Positions 1 to 8,843 are shown, counted from the stretch's first letter. The stretch: DNA of 64,000 nucleotides from Cellulomonas sp. 73-145 (GCA_001898185.1 MKTI01000013.1:310001-374000), one strand, 5' to 3'. A program made the numbers and translations. The notes: generated by a model not told the origin, from the sequence alone.

Positions 1-1
1 G

Positions 2-625
2 CTCGACGGATACGTCGAGGGGCTGCAGGACGGGGTGTTCACCCCCGAGCCGGAGCTGTTCGCCGAGCTGTCCGGAGAGCTGCGCCGGCTGCGGCGCCTC
101 TCTGAGGACCTCGGGGCGCTGTCCCGGGCCGAGGAGGGCCGCCTCGGCCTGCGCGTCACCCGCGTCGACGTGGCGGCGGTCGCCGTCGGAGCCGCCGAGC
201 GGCTGCGCCCCCAGCTGCACGACGCCGGCCTGGACCTGAAGACCGAGTCGGCCGGCTGGGCGCTGCTGGTGGACGGTGACGGCGACCGGATCGCCCAGGT
301 GGTGACCAACCTCGTCGGCAACGCACTGGCCGCCACCCCGCCCGGTGGGCAGGTACGGGTGCTCGCACGACCGGAGGGCCACGAGGCGGTGATCGAGGTG
401 AGCGACACCGGCGTCGGGCTGGCCGAGGGCGACCTCGAGCGGGTGTTCGAGCGGTTCTACCGAGCACCGGGGCCGGTGGGCCCCACGGTCGCGCGGGCCG
501 GCACCGGCATCGGGCTGACCATCGCCCGCGGCATCGCGCACGCGCACGGTGGATCCCTGGTCGCGTCCTCACCCGGACCCGGCCAGGGATCCACCTTCAC
601 GCTGCGGCTGCCGCTGGCGCGCTGA
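2..625 (+). CDS. Sensor histidine kinase, C-terminal part (cut by window edge)
   Basis: This is the last 207 codons of a membrane sensor kinase; the reading frame is open from base 2 and the true start lies outside the window. The first 50 residues look like the end of the dimerisation/phosphoacceptor helices (the phosphorylated His is off the left edge). The ATP-binding domain follows with a clear N box (NLVGNALAA), G1 box (DTGVGL), F box (VFERFYR) and G2 box (GTGIGLTIA). It would autophosphorylate and pass phosphate to a response regulator, presumably encoded just upstream. The signal cannot be told from this fragment. Confidence 0.93.
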   Translation, partial: LDGYVEGLQDGVFTPEPELFAELSGELRRLRRLSEDLGALSRAEEGRLGLRVTRVDVAAVAVGAAERLRPQLHDAGLDLKTESAGWALLVDGDGDRIAQVVTNLVGNALAATPPGGQVRVLARPEGHEAVIEVSDTGVGLAEGDLERVFERFYRAPGPVGPTVARAGTGIGLTIARGIAHAHGGSLVASSPGPGQGSTFTLRLPLAR

Positions 626-650
626 CGGCTCGCGCCGACGGTCGGACGGT

Positions 651-1154
651 TCAGCTGGACGGTGACGCCGACGGGCTAGGAACGGGCCCCGGGCCGTACC
701 CGCGGTGCATGCCGGGACCGAAGCCGGGACCGACGCGAGGCCCGACGCCCGGCCCGACGCCCGGCCCGGTGCCCCGCCAACCACCGCCCTGCCCGTTGCG
801 CTGACCGGGCTGCATCCCCTGGTACGGCTGGTCGCCCCGGTCCCAGCCACGGTGCATGCCGGGCATCCCGTCCCACGGGCGCAGCACGCCCCGGTCGCTC
901 ACCGCGCTGACGGTCGCCCAGGCCACGGACGCGCCGACCGAGCCGATCAGCAGGACGACGGCGACGACCAGGGCCACGATCAGTGGACCGCGCCGGCGTG
1001 CCGGCGGGAAAGCGGGGCCGGTTCCGGCCGCGCCCGGGGCCGGAGCGGAACCCGCCGCCGCGGGCGCGGCAGCGGTCGGCGCGGCCACTGCCGGCCGGGG
1101 CGTGCCTGGCTCCGGCGTGGTCGGCACCGGCTCGGTGGGAGGCACGGTGCTCAT
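651..1154 (-). CDS. Pro/Gly-rich single-pass membrane protein
   Basis: I do not recognise a named family. The 167-residue protein has a Pro/Ala-rich N-terminal half, one membrane segment near residues 55-80 and a Gly/Pro/Arg-rich tail with repeated GPGVGP blocks, written by a 12-bp repeat (GGCCCGACGCCC, two exact copies at 739-762). Its ATG overlaps the TGA of the SHOCT gene upstream (ATGA), so the two are probably co-translated and may act together at the membrane. The low-complexity composition makes the exact function unknowable here. Confidence 0.65.
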   Translation of the reverse strand: MSTVPPTEPVPTTPEPGTPRPAVAAPTAAAPAAAGSAPAPGAAGTGPAFPPARRRGPLIVALVVAVVLLIGSVGASVAWATVSAVSDRGVLRPWDGMPGMHRGWDRGDQPYQGMQPGQRNGQGGGWRGTGPGVGPGVGPRVGPGFGPGMHRGYGPGPVPSPSASPSS

Positions 1155-1465
1155 GGCTGGCCGCCCCGCGACTCGAGCAGCGCCGCGCGCAGCTGCCGGT
1201 ACGTGTCCACGTCGATCTCACCGGTGGCCAGGCGCCGGTCGAGCACCTCGAACGGCGACTCCGGCCCCTGCGCTCCCGGCGCCCGCCCGTACGGCGCGCC
1301 GCCCCACGGACCGGGCCCCCAGGGACGGTGCACGGGTGGCGCGCCGCGGCGGCCGGACGTCGCCAGCTGCACCACCAACCAGATGATCGCCGCGATCAGC
1401 AGCAGCCAGAACAGGCCCATCGCCACCCACAGCCCGGCGTGCATGCCGCCTCCGTACCACATCAT
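1151..1465 (-). CDS. SHOCT-domain small membrane protein
   Basis: A 104-residue protein with a short glycine-rich start, one membrane helix (about residues 11-34), a Pro/Gly-rich linker and a C-terminal SHOCT module (LDRRLATGEIDVDTYRQL, about residues 75-92). SHOCT is a short helical module common at the C-terminus of small actinobacterial membrane proteins and is thought to mediate oligomerisation. It is first of a two-gene unit and overlaps the downstream gene by four bases. It runs convergently to the sensor kinase gene, so co-regulation with the kinase is not implied. Confidence 0.82.
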   Translation of the reverse strand: MMWYGGGMHAGLWVAMGLFWLLLIAAIIWLVVQLATSGRRGAPPVHRPWGPGPWGGAPYGRAPGAQGPESPFEVLDRRLATGEIDVDTYRQLRAALLESRGGQP

Positions 1466-1628
1466 CTTCGGTCTCCGTCGTGCTCGCGGACGGCGCTCGT
1501 CGGCTGTCCTCCACGTCCAGCGTCCGCCCCGTGCGCGAAGGCCGCCCGCTCGCGATTGCGAAGATTCGATGAAGACGCCGGTCAGACGAGTGTCGCCCCC
1601 GACCCGGCGCAGTGCCAGGCTGGTGCCG

Positions 1629-2171
1629 ATGAACGCGCACGAGGTCCCGCAGCCGAGCCCGTCGAGGATGACGCCGTTCGCCGGCCACCCGATCGTGGTC
1701 GCGATCGTGCCCGGTCAGCCGGAGCTGGTGGCGCTGACCGCCATCTCCTGGTCGCAGGCGGCCGGCAACCCGCCCCTGTACTTCGCCTACGTCGACACCA
1801 CCCGGTTCGTCCTCGAGGAGTTCCCCGACGGCACCGTGCGGCACGGCGAGGTCGACCCCGACACCGTCGACGACCGCTGGGAGGACCGGCGGATCCAGAT
1901 CGTCGAGACGTTGACCCGGGTGATGGACGGCACCGGCGTGCCGTGGGAGTTCCGGTACCTGGCCGGGCGGCCCGACCGTTCCCTGACCCACCTGGCTCGC
2001 GCGGTGGACGCCGCCGCGATCGTCGTCGGCACGCGTGCCCCCGGTCGCGGTGCGCGGGTGCGGGAGTTCCTCGAGGGCTCGGTCGCCGTGCAGCTGTCCC
2101 ACCACCAGCACCGGCCCGTGCTCGTCGTCCCGCTGGGCGTCGTCGACTGGAAGACGCCGCTGTGGCGGTGA
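1629..2171 (+). CDS. Universal stress protein (UspA-like)
   Basis: A single USP domain protein of about 180 residues. It has the Rossmann-like alternation starting at HPIVVAIVPG and the C-terminal ATP-loop pattern (VVGTRAPGRGARV, then EGSVAVQL) followed by the strand PVLVVPLG. The start is uncertain: ATGs at 1569, 1629 and 1668 are all in frame and none has a good ribosome site; 1668 would give the most compact domain. The stop overlaps the GTG of the first fluoride-channel gene (GTGA), so the three genes form a co-translated unit. USPs bind ATP and act in stress physiology; a link to fluoride export is only inferred from the coupling. Confidence 0.85.
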   Translation: MNAHEVPQPSPSRMTPFAGHPIVVAIVPGQPELVALTAISWSQAAGNPPLYFAYVDTTRFVLEEFPDGTVRHGEVDPDTVDDRWEDRRIQIVETLTRVMDGTGVPWEFRYLAGRPDRSLTHLARAVDAAAIVVGTRAPGRGARVREFLEGSVAVQLSHHQHRPVLVVPLGVVDWKTPLWR

Positions 2172-2602
2172 CGCCGCCCGCGCACGTGGGGCCGGCGTAC
2201 CGCCGGCCCGGTCTGCTGGGACTGGTGGTGCTGGGCGGGGCGGTCGGCACCACCGCGCGCCGGGAGCTGGGCCGCCTGCACCCCGTCGCCACCGGGACGT
2301 TCCCCTGGACGACCTTCTGGATCAACGTCACCGGCTCCCTGCTGCTCGGCCTGCTGCTCGAGTCGCTGGCTCGCAGCGGTCCGGACCACGGCTGGCGTCG
2401 GGCCCTCCGGCTCGGCATCGGCACCGGGGTGATGGGCGGGTACACCACCTACAGCACCTTCATGGTGGAGTCGGACCTGCTGATCCGGGCCGGCCGCGTC
2501 GGGCTGGCGACGGCCTACGTCGCGGGCAGCGTCGCCGCCGGGGTGCTCGCGGCTCTGGTCGGCATCCTCGCCGCGCGGGCGCTGGTGCGGAGGCCGGCAT
2601 GA
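2168..2602 (+). CDS. crcB: Fluoride-specific channel CrcB/Fluc, subunit 1
   Basis: A 144-residue four-helix membrane protein of the CrcB/Fluc family, which exports toxic fluoride as a dual-topology dimer. Family marks are GGAVGTTARRELG near the N-terminus, NVTGSLLLG in the second helix and GVMGGYTTYSTF in the third, where the TTYST part lines the pore/sodium site. It starts at a GTG overlapping the USP stop and ends overlapping the ATG of the second crcB. Paired adjacent crcB genes, as here, usually encode heterodimeric Fluc channels in Gram-positive bacteria. Confidence 0.93.
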   Translation: MTPPAHVGPAYRRPGLLGLVVLGGAVGTTARRELGRLHPVATGTFPWTTFWINVTGSLLLGLLLESLARSGPDHGWRRALRLGIGTGVMGGYTTYSTFMVESDLLIRAGRVGLATAYVAGSVAAGVLAALVGILAARALVRRPA

Positions 2603-2967
2603 TCCCTGTGCTGCTGGCGCTGGCGGGCGGCCTGGGTGCCGCGACGCGGTTCGTCGTGGACGGTGTGGTGGGTCGCCACAACCGCCTGCCCTTCCCGCTC
2701 GGCACCGTGGTGATCAACGTCTCCGGTGCGCTGCTGCTCGGCGCGCTGACGGGCCTCGCGATGCGGTACCCGGGCCTGTCGGACGAGAAGGTGGTGCTCG
2801 GCACCGGCTTCCTGGGCGGCTACACCACGTTCAGCACGGCCAGCGTCGAGGCGGTCCGGCTGGCCACCGGGTCACGCCCGGCGGTCGAGGCGGTGCTGCA
2901 CGCCGTCGGCATGGCTCTGCTCGGGCTCGCCGCCGCGGGCCTCGGCCTCTGGCTCACCCTCCCCTGA
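2599..2967 (+). CDS. crcB: Fluoride-specific channel CrcB/Fluc, subunit 2
   Basis: A 122-residue CrcB/Fluc protein with GGLGAATRFVVDG at the N-terminus, NVSGALLLGAL in helix 2 and GFLGGYTTFSTASVE in helix 3. It is shorter than subunit 1, lacking that protein's N-terminal extension, and is the more canonical of the two. The ATG overlaps the preceding TGA (ATGA). Together with the preceding gene it should make a two-subunit fluoride channel. It converges on the gene ending at 2976 with only 8 bases between them and no room for a hairpin terminator. Confidence 0.94.
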   Translation: MIPVLLALAGGLGAATRFVVDGVVGRHNRLPFPLGTVVINVSGALLLGALTGLAMRYPGLSDEKVVLGTGFLGGYTTFSTASVEAVRLATGSRPAVEAVLHAVGMALLGLAAAGLGLWLTLP

Positions 2968-2975
2968 CCCGGGGC

Positions 2976-3431
2976 TCAGGACGTGGCCGTGAGGCACTCG
3001 AACCCGGTGGCACCGTCGAGGTAGCCGGGCGAGGGCTTCGAGCAGAGCTCGGGCCGCGCGACGACCGAGGACACGCGGTACATCGCCCGGCTGGAGGAGC
3101 AGTCGACGGAGGTCAGCCTGCCGCCGCTCCCCTCGGTCCAGCACGACCCGACCCCGTCGGTCGGTGAGGACGGACCGTGGAGCAGCGCCACCAGGACGAG
3201 GAGCACCACCACCGCACCACCCACCGCGGGGCCCCACCACCCGCGCTTCAGGGCGGCCACCAGCCCGCGCGGCTGCGGTCGGGTGACCCAGAACTGCCAT
3301 CCCGCGGGGGCCGCCGGCCAGGTGGGATCGGGCAGATGGCCCCGCCGCGGGTCGAAACCGGCAGGCGTCAGCCACCCCGGCGGAGCGTTGAAGACGGTGT
3401 CCGCACCGCCGCGCGGAGCCGCCGTGATCAC
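2976..3431 (-). CDS. Membrane protein with DUF2510-like N-terminus and cysteine-containing outer domain
   Basis: A 151-residue protein of unknown function. Residues 17-50 hold two short Pro/Gly/Trp motifs (PPGWLTP and PAGWQFW) like the DUF2510 module of actinobacterial envelope proteins. One membrane helix spans about residues 67-84. The remaining 65 residues should lie outside the cell and hold four cysteines (97, 111, 130, 146) that could form two disulfides. The GTG start overlaps the stop of the zinc-ribbon gene upstream (GTGA), which fixes the start and suggests co-translation. Confidence 0.72.
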   Translation of the reverse strand: MITAAPRGGADTVFNAPPGWLTPAGFDPRRGHLPDPTWPAAPAGWQFWVTRPQPRGLVAALKRGWWGPAVGGAVVVLLVLVALLHGPSSPTDGVGSCWTEGSGGRLTSVDCSSSRAMYRVSSVVARPELCSKPSPGYLDGATGFECLTATS

Positions 3432-4057
3432 GCCAGCCCCCCGGTCCGCATCCCGGCCTCGACCTGCTCGCGGATGCCCGCCACATGGGCGGGGCTCAGC
3501 TGCAGCTCCGCGGCGACGGCGGACACCGGCTCGCGCAACCGGTCGGTGGGCGACAGGCGGGCGCCGAGCAGAACCAGCCGCCGGACGAAGTCCTCGCGGC
3601 CGTCGATCGACATGCTGGTGGCCAGCGGTGCCACGTAGGTCAGCGCCGTCCGCCGGTCGGCGAAGGCGTTGACGTCGGCCCGCAGCCGGTGCTCGTCGTA
3701 CGGCTGCGCCACGCCCGGACGGTCCCGCAGGGCCGCGCAGGCCAGCGCGACGACCTCGCCGGTGGGGCTCAGCCGGGACACCAGGTGCGCCACCCCCGCC
3801 CGCGCCGCCAGCCCCAGCGTGTGCTCGAACACGGCGACGGTCGGCGCCTCCAGCGCCACCTCCGTGAACGTGCCGTGGCACGCGTCGCACTGGACGAAGG
3901 TTCCCAGCCGCTCCAGCGGGATGACGGGGATGAAGAACAGCGTGAACCACCGCCGTGCGGCGAGGTGCCGGTACGTCCGGTCCCCCAGGCACCGTGGGCA
4001 GTAGAAGACACCGGTCGCGATCAACGCCTTGAACGCGCGCCAGCCCCAGATGATCAT
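3428..4057 (-). CDS. Zinc-ribbon protein with TerB-like helical domain
   Basis: A 209-residue protein. It opens with a hydrophobic helix, then two cysteine pairs (C20-x2-C23 and C57-x2-C60) separated by a hydrophobic hairpin (FTLFFIPVIPL), the arrangement of a membrane-associated zinc ribbon. The C-terminal half (about residues 140-205) is helical, with a D-G-R-E stretch and spacing like the TerB/TerB-like fold of tellurite-resistance and envelope-stress proteins. It is the first gene of a two-gene overlapping unit with the membrane protein that follows. Function is unknown; a stress-linked envelope role is inferred only from the fold. Confidence 0.72.
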   Translation of the reverse strand: MIIWGWRAFKALIATGVFYCPRCLGDRTYRHLAARRWFTLFFIPVIPLERLGTFVQCDACHGTFTEVALEAPTVAVFEHTLGLAARAGVAHLVSRLSPTGEVVALACAALRDRPGVAQPYDEHRLRADVNAFADRRTALTYVAPLATSMSIDGREDFVRRLVLLGARLSPTDRLREPVSAVAAELQLSPAHVAGIREQVEAGMRTGGLA

Positions 4058-4210
4058 GCGGTCCCCCTGCGAGCACTGCCGACCTGGTGAGGGCCTCGAC
4101 CCTCACCGTTGACAGCGCACAGCGTGGCACCGGCACGGTCACCGCGAGGGGCGATCGCACCACCGGCGGAGCGGATTCACTCGAACGCCCCGCCGGACTG
4201 CCTGGCCGGG

Positions 4211-5305
4211 CTAGCGGGCCACGCGGTACTGCGCGGTGATCGGGCAGTCGAACGGGTCCCGGGCGCCCAGCCCGACCCGGTTCAGGTACTGCACCACCGT
4301 GCGGTAGGACCGTGCGGCGCTGACCTCGGTGTAGTGGATGCCGTGGGCCCGGCAGAAGTCGCGCACCAGCGGCTGCACCTGGCGCAGGTTCGGCCGCGGC
4401 ATGCTGGGGAACAGGTGGTGCTCGATCTGGTAGTTCAGACCGCCCATCGCCACGTCCGTCAGCCGCCCGCCGCGGATGTTGCGGCTCATCAGCACCTGAC
4501 GGCGCAGGAAGTCGATCTTGCTGTCCCGCGGCACGATCGGCATGCCCTTGTGGTTCGGCGCGAACACCATGCCCATGTACAGGCCGAACAGCGCCAGCTG
4601 CACGGCGAGGAACGCCACCGCCATCCCGAACGGCAGCAGCCAGAACACCAGGGCCAGGTGCCCGCCGAGCCGCAGGGTGACGAAGGCGATCTCGACGGGG
4701 CGCCGCTTCACCGGGCCCCGGCCGAAGATCGTCTTCACCCCGGAGACGTGCAGGTTGAGGCCTTCCAGCAGCAGCAGGGGGAAGAAGAACCACCCCTGAC
4801 GCTCGCGGAACCACCGTGCCAACCCCGTGCTGGGACGTCGCTCGTCCTCGTTGTGGAAGCGCAGCACGTCCATCTCGATGTCCGGGTCGGCGCCCACCTG
4901 GTTCGGCTTCGCGTGGTGCCGCGAGTGCTTGTGCTGCCACCAGCCGTAGCTCATGCCGGCATACAGGTTCGCGATCACCAGGCTGCCCCAGTCGTTCCAC
5001 CGGCCGGAGGCGAAGATCTGGCGGTGCGCGGCGTCGTGGCCCAGGAACATCGCCTGGCCCAGCAGCAGGGCGAGCAGGGCCGCGACCACCAGCTGCCACC
5101 ATGAGTGCCCGACGAGGACGAACGCGGTGAACGTGGCGAGCAGGCCGACGGTCAGCACCGCGAACTGCGTCCAGTACCAGCCGAGCCGCCGGCGCATCAG
5201 ACCCGACTCCTGCACGGTGCGGGCCAGCTCGGTGAACTCGCTGAGCTGACGCTCCCGCGGACGCAGGACGGGCGGATCAGCGGTCGCGACGGTACGGGTG
5301 TCCAT
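4211..5305 (-). CDS. Membrane fatty acid desaturase (acyl-CoA/acyl-lipid type)
   Basis: A 364-residue di-iron desaturase that introduces a double bond into fatty acyl chains at the membrane. All three histidine clusters are present: H90-DAA-H94, H125-K-H127-SR-H130-H131 and Q293-IE-H296-H297, the QxxHH form typical of the front-end/linoleoyl-CoA desaturase group. About four membrane segments lie between them. The ATG at 5305 has a good site (GGAGGGG) seven bases upstream. No cytochrome b5 domain is fused, so an external electron donor is needed. Its regiospecificity cannot be told from sequence. Confidence 0.93.
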   Translation of the reverse strand: MDTRTVATADPPVLRPRERQLSEFTELARTVQESGLMRRRLGWYWTQFAVLTVGLLATFTAFVLVGHSWWQLVVAALLALLLGQAMFLGHDAAHRQIFASGRWNDWGSLVIANLYAGMSYGWWQHKHSRHHAKPNQVGADPDIEMDVLRFHNEDERRPSTGLARWFRERQGWFFFPLLLLEGLNLHVSGVKTIFGRGPVKRRPVEIAFVTLRLGGHLALVFWLLPFGMAVAFLAVQLALFGLYMGMVFAPNHKGMPIVPRDSKIDFLRRQVLMSRNIRGGRLTDVAMGGLNYQIEHHLFPSMPRPNLRQVQPLVRDFCRAHGIHYTEVSAARSYRTVVQYLNRVGLGARDPFDCPITAQYRVAR

Positions 5306-5433
5306 GGGTTCCCCTCCGGATAGGCGGGAGGGTGTCCCCCACGAGTGTGGGACTGAAGTCCCGGGTCCTGCGAGAGTACGCCCCGAGGCGCCGGGGCCGC
5401 TCGACGCGCCGGGGGCAGCGAGCGACACGCCGG

Positions 5434-5829
5434 TCAGCGCGTCTCGAGCGCGTCGAGGGCCGCGCGCAGGGCGGACCGGACCTCGGCGGCGACCTCCGTG
5501 AGCGCAGAGGTGCCGGTCAGCTCCACCATCAGCGCGGGGTCCATCGCATCGACCAGGGTCCGTCCGTCGGCCCCGGCACGGACGGTCAGCGAGCAGGGCA
5601 GCAGCAGACCGACGCGCTCCTCCGCCTGCAGCGCCCGGTAGGCGTAGGCGGGGTTGCACGCGCCGAGCAGCAGCTGCCGCGGCACGTCGACGTCGAGCTT
5701 CGTCTTGAGCGTGCCCGAGAGGTCCACCTCGGTGAGGATGCCGAACCCCTGGGTGGACAGGGCCTCGCGCAGCGCGGCGACGGTGCGGTCGAAGTCGAGG
5801 TCGACGGTGGTGGAGAGGGCGAAGCTCAT
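5434..5829 (-). CDS. DUF302 domain protein
   Basis: A 131-residue cytosolic protein that is almost entirely one DUF302 domain: an N-terminal DFDRTVAALREAL helix, GFGILTEVDLSGTLKTKL, and the strand LLLGACNPAYAYRAL. The family is of unknown biochemical role but often sits beside copper- or sulfur-handling genes. An AGGAGG ribosome site lies 6 bases before the ATG. A perfect CsoR-type palindrome at 5867-5882, 38 bases upstream of the start, suggests control by a CsoR/CstR-family sensor, which fits that association. No such regulator gene is in the window. Confidence 0.88.
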   Translation of the reverse strand: MSFALSTTVDLDFDRTVAALREALSTQGFGILTEVDLSGTLKTKLDVDVPRQLLLGACNPAYAYRALQAEERVGLLLPCSLTVRAGADGRTLVDAMDPALMVELTGTSALTEVAAEVRSALRAALDALETR

Positions 5830-5866
5830 GGCGGTCCTCCTGGGGCGACGTGGACGAGAGTCCAGC

Positions 5867-5882
5867 ATACCCCTAGGGGTAT
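5867..5882. promoter_or_regulatory. Perfect 16-bp palindrome of CsoR/CstR operator type
   Basis: The sequence ATACCCCTAGGGGTAT is a perfect dyad. Its form (TACCCC facing GGGGTA, AT-flanked) is that of operators bound by CsoR-family metal or persulfide sensors. It sits 38 bases upstream of the DUF302 ATG, in the promoter region. What is seen is the palindrome; the regulator is inferred. Confidence 0.7.
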
Positions 5883-6024
5883 CTCCTCGCCGATCGCCCT
5901 AGGCCGACGGGAACCTCATCCGCGTCTCACCCGTCGACTGAGCCGGCGCAGCCGCGCTCGACCGGCGCGGCGTGGCGCCGACGGCCCGGCGCTCAGCCAC
6001 GGCCACCGGACGGTGAAAGCGAAC

Positions 6025-6068
6025 GGCGGTGCGCACCGGGAGCCGCTGTTCCCCCGGTGCGCACCGCC
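6025..6068 (-). terminator. Stem-loop after the sugar permease gene
   Basis: Perfect 16-bp arms (6025-6040 and 6053-6068) enclose a 12-base loop, starting 17 bases past the permease stop on the minus strand. There is no U-tract, as is usual for terminators in very GC-rich actinobacteria. It closes the ROK-chvE-mmsA-mmsB unit. Confidence 0.7.
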
Positions 6069-6084
6069 GCCGCGTTGCGCTCGG

Positions 6085-7299
6085 CTACAGAGTGCCTGCG
6101 CGCCGCTTGTTGACCAGGTCGAAGGCGACGGCGGCGAGGAGCACGAGGCCCTTGATCGCCATCTGCCAGGCGGGGTTCACCGCCATGATCGACAGGCCCA
6201 TGTTGAGCACGCCCATGATCAGGGCGCCGACGATCGCGCCGGAGATCCGGCCGATGCCACCGGTGACCGCCGCGCCGCCGATGAAGCAGGCGGCGATCGC
6301 GTCGAGCTCGTAGTTGCTGCCCGCGGCGGCCACGGCCGCACCGGCCCGCGAGGAGGTGACGATGGCCGCGACACCCGTGAGCGCACCGATGTTGACGAAG
6401 ATCGAGAAGTCGATCGCCTTGGTGTTGACACCGGACAGGATCGCCGCCGGACGGTTGCCGCCGATGGCGTAGATGCGCCGGCCGAACACCGTGTTGCCCA
6501 TCACGAACGAGTACGCGATCACCAGCACGCCGACGATCACCAGCACGATCGGCGTGCCGCCCGAGCTGAGGGACAGCACGAACGTCAGGGCGCCGATGGC
6601 GACGGCGACCAGCGCGTTCTTGCTGACGAACGCGAGCAGCGACTCCACGTGCAGACCGTGCTTGCGCTTGGCCAGCCGGGACCGCAGCTGCGTGAACACC
6701 ACCGCGGCGATGCCGACCAAGCCCAGCAGCAACGTCAGGGCGTCGAGGTTCCCGGCGAAGCCGAGCACGTTGGGCAGCGACCCGTTGGAGATGCGGACGT
6801 AGCCGTTGGGCAGGCCCGCGATGGTCTCGCCTACCAGGACGATCGCGAGGCCGCGGAACAGCAGCATGCCGGCGAGGGTGACGATGAAGGCCGGGATCCC
6901 GACGTAGGCGATCCAGAACCCTTGCCACGCCCCCGCGAGGGCGCCGACCAGGATGCCCACCAGCACGGCGAGCAGCCACGGCAGGTGCATGTCCCGCATC
7001 GAGATGGCCACCACGCCGCCGATGAACGCCACCATCGAGCCGACCGACAGGTCGATGTGCCCGGCGACGATGACCATCAGCATGCCGATGGCCAGGATCA
7101 TCACGTAGGCGTTCTGCTGGAACAGGCTCGCGACGTTGTTCGCCAGCAGCAGCTTGCCGTGCGTGAGGACCTGGAACAGCAGCAGCAGGACGACGAGCGC
7201 GCCGAAGATCCCGTACTGCCGGACGCTGCTGCCCAGTGCTGAGCCCCGGGTCGCCTCACCCTCGACCGCGCCCGTCAGGGGCGTCGTTTCCGTGCTCAT
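6085..7299 (-). CDS. mmsB: Multiple-monosaccharide ABC transporter permease (MmsB/GguB/XylH type)
   Basis: A 404-residue CUT2-family sugar permease with about ten membrane helices. Characteristic stretches are [14 protein letters not shown] (the conserved DLSVG loop), the ANNxxSLFQQNA start region and a [19 protein letters not shown] motif near the C-terminus. The long loop around residue 210 ([10 protein letters not shown]) matches the longer MmsB/XylH subgroup. The ATG overlaps the mmsA stop (ATGA). It forms the membrane channel with MmsA as ATPase and ChvE as binding protein. Confidence 0.93.
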   Translation of the reverse strand: MSTETTPLTGAVEGEATRGSALGSSVRQYGIFGALVVLLLLFQVLTHGKLLLANNVASLFQQNAYVMILAIGMLMVIVAGHIDLSVGSMVAFIGGVVAISMRDMHLPWLLAVLVGILVGALAGAWQGFWIAYVGIPAFIVTLAGMLLFRGLAIVLVGETIAGLPNGYVRISNGSLPNVLGFAGNLDALTLLLGLVGIAAVVFTQLRSRLAKRKHGLHVESLLAFVSKNALVAVAIGALTFVLSLSSGGTPIVLVIVGVLVIAYSFVMGNTVFGRRIYAIGGNRPAAILSGVNTKAIDFSIFVNIGALTGVAAIVTSSRAGAAVAAAGSNYELDAIAACFIGGAAVTGGIGRISGAIVGALIMGVLNMGLSIMAVNPAWQMAIKGLVLLAAVAFDLVNKRRAGTL

Positions 7300-8843
7300 C
7301 GCGTAGTCCCGTTCTTGTCCATGGTCATGAGGTGCATGAGGTGCTCCTGGGTGGCGTCCGCCCTGACGACCTCGCCCGTGACGCTGCCCTGGCTGAGCGT
7401 GTAGATGCGGTCGCAGACCCCGATGAGCTCCGGCAGCTCGGAGGAGATGAGGATGACGGCCTTCCCCTCGTCCGCCAGCCGGTTCACGATCGTGTAGATC
7501 TCGTACTTGGCGCCGATGTCGATGCCGCGGGTGGGCTCGTCCAGGATCAGCACGTCCGGGTCGGCGAAGATCCACTTGGACAGGACGACCTTCTGCTGGT
7601 TGCCGCCCGAGAGCTTGCCGACCAGGGCCGCCACCGTGGGCGACTTGACCGCCAGCTCCTTGCGGAACCGCTCCGCCGTGGCGAGCTCGACGTTCTTGTC
7701 GACGACGCCCCAGCGAGCGACCTTGCCCAGCGCCGACGCGCTGACGTTGTGCTGGATGGTGTCGATGAGGTTGAGGCCGTACCGCTTGCGGTCCTCGGTG
7801 GCGTACGCGATGCCGGCCCGGATGGCGGCCTGCACCGTTGAGGTGTCCACCTCCTCGCCGTTCTTGTAGACCCGACCCGAGACGCCGGTGCCGTACCGGC
7901 GGCCGAACACGCTCATCGCGAGCTCGGTGCGGCCGGCACCCATCAGCCCGGCGAGCCCGACGATCTCGCCGCGCCGCACGTTCACCGACGCGTTGCGCAC
8001 CACGACGCGCTGCCGGTCGATCGGGTGGTGGACCGTCCAGTCCTCGATGCGGAGCACTTCCTCGCCGATCGTCGGCGTGTGCTCCGGGAACCGGTGGTCC
8101 AGCGCGCGGCCGACCATGCCCCGGATCAGGCGGTCCTGGGTCACCGGCTCCGCACCGTGCATGTCGAGCGTCTCGATGGTGCGCCCGTCCCGGATCACCG
8201 TCGTGGAGTCCGCGATCGCCTCGAGCTCGTTGAGCTTGTGGCTGATGATGATCGAGGTGATGCCGTCGTCCCGGAGGCCGCGGATCAGGTCGAGCAGGTG
8301 GTCGCTGTCCTCGTCGTTCAGCGCGGCCGTCGGCTCGTCGAGGATGAGGAGCTTGACCTCCTTGGACAGCGCCTTGGCGATCTCGACCAGCTGCTGCTTG
8401 CCCACGCCGATGTCGGTGACGCGGGTGTCCGGGGGCTCGGTGAGCCCGACGCGCCGCAGCAGCCGGGCCGCCTCGGAGTTCGTCTTGTTCCAGTCGACGA
8501 CGCCGCGCCGGCTGCGCTCGTTGCCGAGGAAGATGTTCTCGGCGAGCGACAGGTACGGGCTGAGCGCGAGCTCCTGGTGGATGATGACGATGCCCTTGCG
8601 CTCGGAGTCGCGGATGCCGCGGAACTCCACCGGCTCGCCGTCGAAGACGATCTCGCCCTCGTAGCTGCCGTGCGGGTAGACCCCTGACAGGACCTTCATC
8701 AGGGTCGACTTGCCCGCACCGTTCTCACCGCAGATCGCGTGCACCTCGCCGCGGGTGACCGCGAGGTTGACGTCGTTCAGCGCGATGACACCCGGGAAGC
8801 GCTTGGTGATGCCGCGCATCTCGAGGATGGTGCTCTGCTCCAT
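7296..8843 (-). CDS. mmsA: Multiple-monosaccharide ABC transporter ATPase (MmsA/GguA type)
   Basis: A 515-residue double ATPase of the CUT2 family. The first half has Walker [10 protein letters not shown] (residues 39-47), a signature-like [12 protein letters not shown] and Walker [12 protein letters not shown]. The second half has the degenerate Walker [11 protein letters not shown], an intact LSGGNQQKV and DEPTRGID. One functional and one degenerate site is normal for this family. The ATG at 8843 is preceded by GAGGAA. It powers uptake of sugars such as xylose, arabinose, galactose or glucose through the adjacent permease. Confidence 0.95.
   Translation of the reverse strand: MEQSTILEMRGITKRFPGVIALNDVNLAVTRGEVHAICGENGAGKSTLMKVLSGVYPHGSYEGEIVFDGEPVEFRGIRDSERKGIVIIHQELALSPYLSLAENIFLGNERSRRGVVDWNKTNSEAARLLRRVGLTEPPDTRVTDIGVGKQQLVEIAKALSKEVKLLILDEPTAALNDEDSDHLLDLIRGLRDDGITSIIISHKLNELEAIADSTTVIRDGRTIETLDMHGAEPVTQDRLIRGMVGRALDHRFPEHTPTIGEEVLRIEDWTVHHPIDRQRVVVRNASVNVRRGEIVGLAGLMGAGRTELAMSVFGRRYGTGVSGRVYKNGEEVDTSTVQAAIRAGIAYATEDRKRYGLNLIDTIQHNVSASALGKVARWGVVDKNVELATAERFRKELAVKSPTVAALVGKLSGGNQQKVVLSKWIFADPDVLILDEPTRGIDIGAKYEIYTIVNRLADEGKAVILISSELPELIGVCDRIYTLSQGSVTGEVVRADATQEHLMHLMTMDKNGTTR

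Noticed and set aside
1466-1628. Fluoride riboswitch ahead of the usp-crcB unit
   Set aside because: I could not find the conserved crcB-motif pattern in this leader by eye, so no feature was called.
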